Source: Chloroflexota bacterium
GTDB taxonomy: Bacteria > Chloroflexota > Anaerolineae > Promineifilales > Promineifilaceae
Length of the DNA: 5,957 nucleotides
Reading direction: 5' to 3'
Assembly (NCBI GenBank): GCA_008501785.1
Contig: QQUD01000508.1
Span: 1-5,957 of the forward strand
Shown: positions 1-5,000 of the stretch, piece by piece
Position numbering within the stretch: position 1 is the stretch's first letter
Layout of the letters: the number at the start of each line of letters is the position of its first letter
The notes under the pieces: model-generated
What the model saw: only the letters and a program-made list of their open reading frames with translations
What the model was told of the DNA's origin: nothing
The model's database searches: none
Position numbers and translations under genes: made by a program

Positions 1-737
1 CTGCCATGTGTGTTTTTGCTAATGGTGAGACTGGTTAAGGTGGCTGTTGCGGCCGCATTGTAAATGCCGCCACCCCCATTGTCGTTTACCTCACCGCCTT
101 CATAAGTAAGTGTTGCAACACTATGGTTGCGAACGCCGTAACCGCTGTTGTTTTGTACACGCACATTTGTAAAAGCAGCTATCCCACCATCATTGCTGAT
201 GCCGCTGCCTTGATTGCTTTGAATTCTGCTGTCGCTCACTGTCAATTGACCTTTTACCAACACGCCGCCGCCATCAACACCTGCACCAGGATTACCGTTT
301 TGCATAGTCAATCCTGAAATCGTGAGGCGATTGCCGCTGTGTACCTCGAAGATACGGTCGCTATTATTCCCATCGAGGATTGAATTCGTTTCCCCTGCAC
401 CAACAACGATCAGATCGTCGGTGATATCCAGATCGCCACTCATACTGCTGTCTTCATTTTTGCCGGTGATAGTGAGCAAAATTGTGAAGGGTTGGGGTAA
501 AGAGGGTGCAAATTCGATTGTGTCGGTGCCACTGCCAGCAGCGCAGCCGTTGTAGGCACTGTTTGTGTTGGCTGCAATGATGGCTTCTCGCAGTGAACAA
601 TTGCTATCGCTGACGATGTTGTCGGACGTTGTGTTGACGATGATTGTGGAATCGGCCGCCGCCGGTTGAATCACGTCTAAAATAACTGCACCAAGTAATA
701 AAATAATGGCAGGTAAAATAACAATACGTTTTATCAT
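1..737 (-). CDS. Secreted CSLREA-domain parallel beta-helix protein (3' end outside window)
   Basis: An open frame starts at the ATG at 737-735 and stays open to the left edge, giving 245 residues. The start is set by a strong Shine-Dalgarno TGGAGG at 749-744, six bases upstream. Residues 1-28 form a signal peptide: MIKR, a hydrophobic stretch rich in I, L and V, then PAAA with likely cleavage near residue 28. A CSLREA motif follows at residues 47-52, continuing CSLREAIIAANTN, with a second Cys at 65 and a GTDTIEF segment at 70-76; this is the typical start of CSLREA-domain proteins. From about residue 100 there are irregular rungs of 20-25 residues rich in Gly, Asn and Ser (RLTISGLTMQNG, QLTVSDSRIQSN, ATLTSLTISKN), as in right-handed parallel beta-helices of the pectate-lyase-like fold. 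Such proteins are usually secreted or surface-attached, often of unknown substrate; no enzymatic residues can be assigned here. It lies 157 bases after the preceding gene, so co-transcription is possible but unproven. The anchor or any catalytic part would be in the missing C-terminus. Confidence 0.9.
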   Translation of the reverse strand, partial: MIKRIVILPAIILLLGAVILDVIQPAAADSTIIVNTTSDNIVSDSNCSLREAIIAANTNSAYNGCAAGSGTDTIEFAPSLPQPFTILLTITGKNEDSSMSGDLDITDDLIVVGAGETNSILDGNNSDRIFEVHSGNRLTISGLTMQNGNPGAGVDGGGVLVKGQLTVSDSRIQSNQGSGISNDGGIAAFTNVRVQNNSGYGVRNHSVATLTYEGGEVNDNGGGGIYNAAATATLTSLTISKNTHG

Positions 738-830
738 TTTTTGCCTCCAGGCAAGTTAAAGAAATGAAATGAGAATTCCCGAGCTGCGTATAGGAATGAG
801 TTTGTGAGTGGGTTGGGGCTGGGGTGGTAA

Positions 831-862
831 GGTGCGACGCACTTTCCGAAGTGCGTCGCACC
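831..862. repeat. Perfect 14-bp inverted repeat, 4-base loop
   Basis: The left arm GGTGCGACGCACTT (831-844) is exactly complementary to the right arm AAGTGCGTCGCACC (849-862) around the loop TCCG. It begins 32 bases after the stop codon of the small membrane-protein gene and lies about 90 bases before the beta-helix gene start. The coding (minus) strand beyond the hairpin reads TTACCACCCCAGCC, with no T-run, so it is not a standard intrinsic terminator. It could end or stabilise the upstream transcript, or be a copy of a dispersed REP-like palindrome. The arms are richer in CpG than the surrounding gap. Confidence 0.85.
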
Positions 863-894
863 TGGATAACTAACATTAAAAAATTTCTCTACAC

Positions 895-1374
895 CTACTG
901 TGCAATAATCGGATCAAGTCGATATTCACCAAACTCTACAGTGACCGGTGTTCCCGACGTTACCACACCACCAGGATTCGAATACAGCGTGTGATACGCA
1001 ATCCCCCCATAAAACACCATATTGTGCGACATTTGCGGTGGTTGAATACGCACACCACTCCCCTCAGGAACCAACACAGGCCGGTAGTCAGGATCGTGCA
1101 AAAACTCATTCGCCTTATCGGGATTTACCACAATCCAGCGAAAATCAAGCCCGCCACCATCTGCCACCACCGCAATCCACTTAATGCGGATGCCATAAAG
1201 TTCTTCAATCAGTTCCGAAGTAGCCAACTCTTTTTCTAGTTGTTTTGTTGAAGTCAAAGGGGATGCCAACATGGCCGCGCCAATAATCAGCAACAAAATA
1301 ACAGGCAAGGCAATTCGAATAAACCGTTTGTTTGTCAATGTTTGCGGGAGTTGTTTCATAAATGTTTCGTTCAT
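895..1374 (-). CDS. Small single-pass membrane-anchored protein, paralogue of the upstream gene
   Basis: This gene encodes 159 residues. I chose the ATG at 1374-1372 because AAGAGGT (1387-1381) sits six bases upstream. The same frame opens 46 codons earlier, but that extension would overlap the end of the preceding gene and translate a perfect palindrome, so it is unlikely. Residues 1-17 are basic and polar, 18-37 form one membrane helix (FIRIALPVILLLIIGAAMLA), and the remaining ~120 residues should lie outside the cytoplasm. The outer domain carries the core IAVVADGGGLDFRWIVV (about 67-83), PDKANEF, a P-L/V-GSGV-PP stretch (99-113), a Tyr-rich segment YHTLYSN (127-133), and the end VTVEFGEYRLDPIIAQ. 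The same landmarks occur in the same order in the neighbouring gene at 1475-1963, so the pair arose by tandem duplication. The LDFR-V-PDKA pattern resembles a family of uncharacterised bacterial proteins I recall with consensus near MVDLRYQVLDPDKA; I cannot give it a function. There are no cysteines and no obvious metal site. Confidence 0.9.
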   Translation of the reverse strand: MNETFMKQLPQTLTNKRFIRIALPVILLLIIGAAMLASPLTSTKQLEKELATSELIEELYGIRIKWIAVVADGGGLDFRWIVVNPDKANEFLHDPDYRPVLVPEGSGVRIQPPQMSHNMVFYGGIAYHTLYSNPGGVVTSGTPVTVEFGEYRLDPIIAQ

Positions 1375-1380
1375 CACATT

Positions 1381-1387
1381 ACCTCTT
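1381..1387 (-). promoter_or_regulatory. Ribosome binding site that fixes the start at 1374
   Basis: On the minus strand AAGAGGT lies six bases before the ATG at 1374-1372. It decides the start of the 159-residue membrane protein against the longer reading that would begin at 1512, inside the end of the preceding gene. Confidence 0.8.
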
Positions 1388-1412
1388 AGTGAGCATTCAG
1401 AACTAAGTTGCC

Positions 1413-1460
1413 GGAGTGGAGGCTTTAGCCGGAACCCGTTCCGGCTAAAGCCTCCACTCC
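1413..1460. repeat. Perfect 23-bp inverted repeat with 2-base loop
   Basis: The left arm at 1413-1435 (GGAGTGGAGGCTTTAGCC then GGAAC) is exactly complementary to the right arm at 1438-1460, with only CC between them. It fills almost half of the 100-base gap between the two paralogous membrane-protein genes, 14 bases beyond the stop of the first and 25 bases before the Shine-Dalgarno of the second. As RNA it would be an extremely stable hairpin, or as DNA a cruciform. No T-run follows on the coding strand (it continues GGCAACTTAGTTCTG), so it is not a standard terminator. Palindromes with a GTGGAGGCTT-AGCC core recall dispersed REP- or MITE-like repeats in environmental bacteria, but this is from memory. 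I see no target-site duplication around it. Confidence 0.92.
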
Positions 1461-1474
1461 AAACAGGGAAGTTA

Positions 1475-1963
1475 TTATTGCGCAGGAATCGCTTCAAGGC
1501 GCATATCACCAATCACAACCGAAACCAGCGTGCCTTGCTGCACCGCATTGTTCGCATTTGCATAAAGCATGAAGTAGCCACGTTCTTCCAATTCTGCATC
1601 AAACTCGGCATCAGCTGGTGGGGGAAGCACAACACCGCTTTCCTCAACAAGCAGTGAAGGCGCATTTGCAGGGTCTGCAAAAAATGCAGTCGCCTTTTCT
1701 GTATCAACAATCCTGACCCGAAAATCAACAAAACCGCCGCCACCCGTAACCGCAATCAACGTCACTTTTGCACCGGTTAATGCCTCAAACTCAGAATCAT
1801 TCATCGTTGGTGGTAGATCAACACCACCAACGCCATTTCTAAAAATAAAAAACCAACCAGCAAGCAATAAAAGTAAAATAAGTCCAATTCCTGTTGCCCA
1901 GGTTTGCCAATTCGTTTTTTGGTTTGAATCAGTTTGTGCCATCACCGAATTATCTATCATCAT
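1475..1963 (-). CDS. Small single-pass membrane-anchored protein, first of a paralogous pair
   Basis: This gene encodes 162 residues. The start is the first of two adjacent ATGs (1963-1961), seven bases after GGGAG at 1975-1971; an internal Met at residue 8 (position 1942) has a poorer site. Residues 1-20 are polar, 21-41 form one membrane helix (TWATGIGLILLLLLAGWFFIF), and about 120 residues follow on the outer side. The outer part has an acidic linker (MNDSEFEALTGAK), then the core VTLIAVTGGGGFVDFRVRIV (67-86), DTEKATAFFADP (87-98), LLVEESGVVLPPP (104-116), an acidic DAEFDAELEERGY (118-130), FMLYANANN and the end VSVVIGDMRLEAIPAQ. These landmarks match the next gene down to the final A-Q dipeptide. 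I recall similar uncharacterised proteins with a DLRYQVLDPDKA core, some near redox or copper proteins, but assign no function. It lies 111 bases after the giant cupredoxin-like gene, same strand, so joint transcription is plausible. Two palindromes in that gap could modulate expression. Confidence 0.9.
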   Translation of the reverse strand: MMIDNSVMAQTDSNQKTNWQTWATGIGLILLLLLAGWFFIFRNGVGGVDLPPTMNDSEFEALTGAKVTLIAVTGGGGFVDFRVRIVDTEKATAFFADPANAPSLLVEESGVVLPPPADAEFDAELEERGYFMLYANANNAVQQGTLVSVVIGDMRLEAIPAQ

Positions 1964-1986
1964 GTTTATGCTCCCGCTTGATAAAT

Positions 1987-2019
1987 CTTCCCGGAAGCGA
2001 TTGCTCAGCTTCCGGGAAG
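1987..2019. repeat. Perfect 12-bp inverted repeat, 9-base loop
   Basis: The arm CTTCCCGGAAGC (1987-1998) pairs exactly with GCTTCCGGGAAG (2008-2019) around the loop GATTGCTCA. On the coding strand it ends 23 bases before the start codon and about 11 bases before the Shine-Dalgarno of the 162-residue membrane protein, so a folded RNA would stand right next to the ribosome site. The strand continues ATTTATCAAG after the stem, only a weak T content, so a terminator for the giant gene is possible but not typical. Each arm is itself partly palindromic (TTCCCGGAA, TTCCGGGAA), so it may also be a protein-binding site. Confidence 0.8.
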
Positions 2020-2040
2020 TTTGTTACACCCTGGTGAGAG

Positions 2041-2065
2041 TGGACCAATCTCGAAGATTGGTCCA
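2041..2065. repeat. Perfect 11-bp inverted repeat, 3-base loop
   Basis: TGGACCAATCT (2041-2051) is exactly complementary to AGATTGGTCCA (2055-2065) around CGA. It lies nine bases after the stop codon of the giant gene. No T-run follows on the coding strand (it continues CTCTCACC), so it is at best an atypical terminator or a transcript-stabilising 3' hairpin. The sequence CCAATCT occurs again at 2063-2069, extending past the stem. I remember similar ACCAATCT-AGATTGGT palindromes between genes in Chloroflexota-like genomes, but cannot verify that here. Confidence 0.82.
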
Positions 2066-2074
2066 ATCTATAGG

Positions 2075-5000
2075 TTAAGGAATATCAAATGCGTCAATCG
2101 CGTCGGTGATGCCCTCAGCACTTCCATCGAAGTACATGGTAAAGCTGGCACAAGCCGTCGCATCACCAGGGGTAGGCGAATCACAAGTGAACACATCTGA
2201 ACCATTGCCGGACAATCCAGCGACGTTAAAGTTTCCATTGGTGGACAGGTAGTAATCAACACCATCTGAGGCGATGCCATTGACATCTTCACTGCCACCA
2301 TTGTTCAAACCAACATCGCTGCCGTCGAAAATGACACTCCACGTACAGTCGGTGATTGGTCCCGCATTATTGGGTTCACAGTAGATGGTGTCTTCATCAG
2401 CCCGATTTTGCGGGAAGTCTGGGTCTGGATTGAATGCACCCACTGCTGACAGCGCTACGCTGCCATCTGCTAGCACTTCAATCGCATCAATGTCTTCACC
2501 ATTGGAGTCACCGAGACCAACCTCATTCCCGTCAAAGTACAGACTCCAGGCACCTGCATCGTAGAGGACAATGTCTTCATCATCAACGGGACCAAGTCCT
2601 GGCACATTCGTACCACCATTCCGGCGGAATGACATGTAGAACGTGTCTGCATCCACAACAGTCAAACCATCGATGTCTGCGTTGCCAGGTAAACCGGCTG
2701 CCGAAGCATCAAAGATGCGGCTGAAGCTTGTTCCATCCCAACTGTAGATGTCAGCATCATCTGCTGTGCCAGCTACACCAGGTACAGCGGAGTTGACCTG
2801 GGTTGAGAAGTAGAGCAAGTCTGCAATAGCAGTTGTTGTCAGGTCAGACGAAGCTGTTGCTGCTGCCGAACCTTGTGAAGTGGCTGTGACTGTGACCGTG
2901 TCGGTATCACTTGCAAGCGCACCTGCCGGAATCGTCACGTCTACACTGATTTGTGCGGATGCACCAGCTGTCAGCGGACCAACGGCTGCGGGGAATGTGG
3001 TTGTCCATGCATTGCCAGCAATTGTAATGTCAAACGTGTCATTGCCATTGCCGGTGTTGGTTACATCGAGCAGGTAGCTGACCGTTGCGCCGGGTGATCC
3101 GGGCAGTGCAGCAGTTGGTGGAGCCAGCGTTACGCCGTAGACAGGCGCTGCGGTGTTCACGTTGAGAACAACGCTGTCTGTCAGACTCCAGGTGCCTGCG
3201 GCATCACGAGCGCGGGTGTAAAGGGTGTAGTTGCCTGCTGCCCAGCCCGTGACGTCGATGGATGCCGCCAGGTCGTAGTCTGGGCCAACAAAGGAAACGG
3301 TCATGGGTGTGCCATTTCCTGCGCCGGGGTCTGCATCTACAAACCATTCAGCTTGTACGATACCTGATCCGGCGGCGTCGGAAGCAACGGCCGTTAAGCC
3401 CACAAGCGTCGCCCCATTCGTCGGATTCGGTGTTGCCGTGGTTCCGGTAACGGTAGGCATATCTTGCTCGATAACCAGCGTTTCCGTCGTGAATGCGCCC
3501 CAGTTACCCGAAGCATCGCGGCCATGAACCCAGATGGTATGGTTGCCCGGACCAAGTGAGTTGATGTGTACCAGCGAAATCCACGCATACGCTTCTTCTT
3601 GGGTTGAGTCATACAAACCGTCCCGAGCATACATCCCTGCGCCGGTTCCGTAGTCTGCGACTGGTGGTTCTAGATCACTAAAGAAGAACTCAGCCTGATA
3701 CAGATTTGACTGCACACCAGCATTCAGGTTGTCGGTTAGCAGCGCATCAAGCCGTGCCGAATACTGGCTTGGATTGATTGGCAGCGTGCCATTGTTCGGA
3801 TTTGGTGCAACCACCACATTCGATGCAACGGGACCAGTTCTGTCAATTGCGATGTCAATCGTAGCCACATCACCCCACAAGAACGCGTCCCGGCTGCGCA
3901 CCTGAAGCGTTTGCACACCTTCGGGGAATCCACTCAACATGGCGGTTGTAATTCCGTAATCGATGCTGGCAATCGGTGCCGGGATATTGACACTCATTGG
4001 GTTGCCATTCCCTGTACCTGGGTCAGCGCCAATAAACCATTCTGCACCGGTGATATTGCTATTGCCGGTTGCGCTGTCGTCTGCGGTCCCGCTTAATGCC
4101 ACAATGACATCACCAGCGCTTGGATTTGGCACCAAGGTCAAACCTTTGGTGGTGGGGCCAGAGCCTGCGATTTCTACGCGGAGGGTGATGGTGTTGAAAC
4201 CACCCCAGTTGCCGTGAATATCTTGACCACGGACAAAGATGGTGTGATCACCAGGTCCGAGGTTGCCAATGGCGGTGGTGTTGATGATGGCCTGGATGCT
4301 TTCAACTGGTGAGTCGAATGTGCCGTCGGTTGGTAGCATGGGAACGGCCGTTCCCGCCGTGTCATTGATGTAATATTCAGCCGTTTGAATTGCCGAATTA
4401 CCCGTCAACACATCACTCACATCTGCTGTGAGCGCAACATTGGACAAACCATCGGTTGGGTTGGGTGATAGAGCTACATTGCTGGTTGTTGGTCCAACGG
4501 TGTCAGTTCCTGGTGGTCCATCAGCGGTAGTGATGAACGTCATCATGCCACCAAACCCTTCTGCATTGTTGTTGTGCAGAATCAGGCTGGAGTCATACAA
4601 GGGTATTTTGATGCCATCGGGAATGGTCGTTGGGATGTTAACAATGACATCCATTGTCTCACCAGACCCCATGTTCTTGGAAACAACGTTGCGGTTGTAG
4701 GTGAATGGGAAAGCATCGTTTGCCAACAGCATTTGATCCAGTCCCAATGTTGCCATTGTGTGATTGTTTAAACCAGCATTGACAAAGCGCAGCAGCAAAT
4801 TGTTCCCCGCAGTTGTTGGAATTTGATCTGTGTAAGGGAAAACCTTCCCATTAATCATCCAATACCGTGGTTTGTAATCGCGCATATCGAAGGCTGCCGG
4901 ATCGACGCTCGTGTTTAAAATCGGGTCTATTTCGCTTAAGAGCAATATAGCTTCGTCATCATAAGCAGAGCCGAAATCATCATAGGCGAGTGAGCCAACA

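Noticed and set aside
831..862. Intrinsic terminator for the small membrane-protein operon
   Set aside because: The stem is strong but no T-run follows on either strand, so it is reported as an inverted repeat instead.
604..876. 90-residue minus-strand open frame across the gap and beta-helix gene start
   Set aside because: It is in a different frame from the signal-peptide-bearing CSLREA gene, crosses the palindrome at 831-862, and has no plausible protein features.
1375..1512. N-terminal extension of the second small membrane protein to an ATG at 1512
   Set aside because: It would overlap the end of the preceding gene, translate the perfect palindrome, and it ignores the strong ribosome site at 1387-1381 in front of the ATG at 1374.
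948..1657. Plus-strand open frames opposite the small membrane-protein genes
   Set aside because: They are antisense shadows with no convincing ribosome sites and unnatural composition, while the minus-strand frames are conserved between the two paralogues.
1964..2074. Sigma-70-type promoter before the first small membrane protein (TTGGTC and TAACAA on the minus strand)
   Set aside because: The -10 and -35 matches are weak and the -35 falls inside the palindrome at 2041-2065; not distinguishable from chance.
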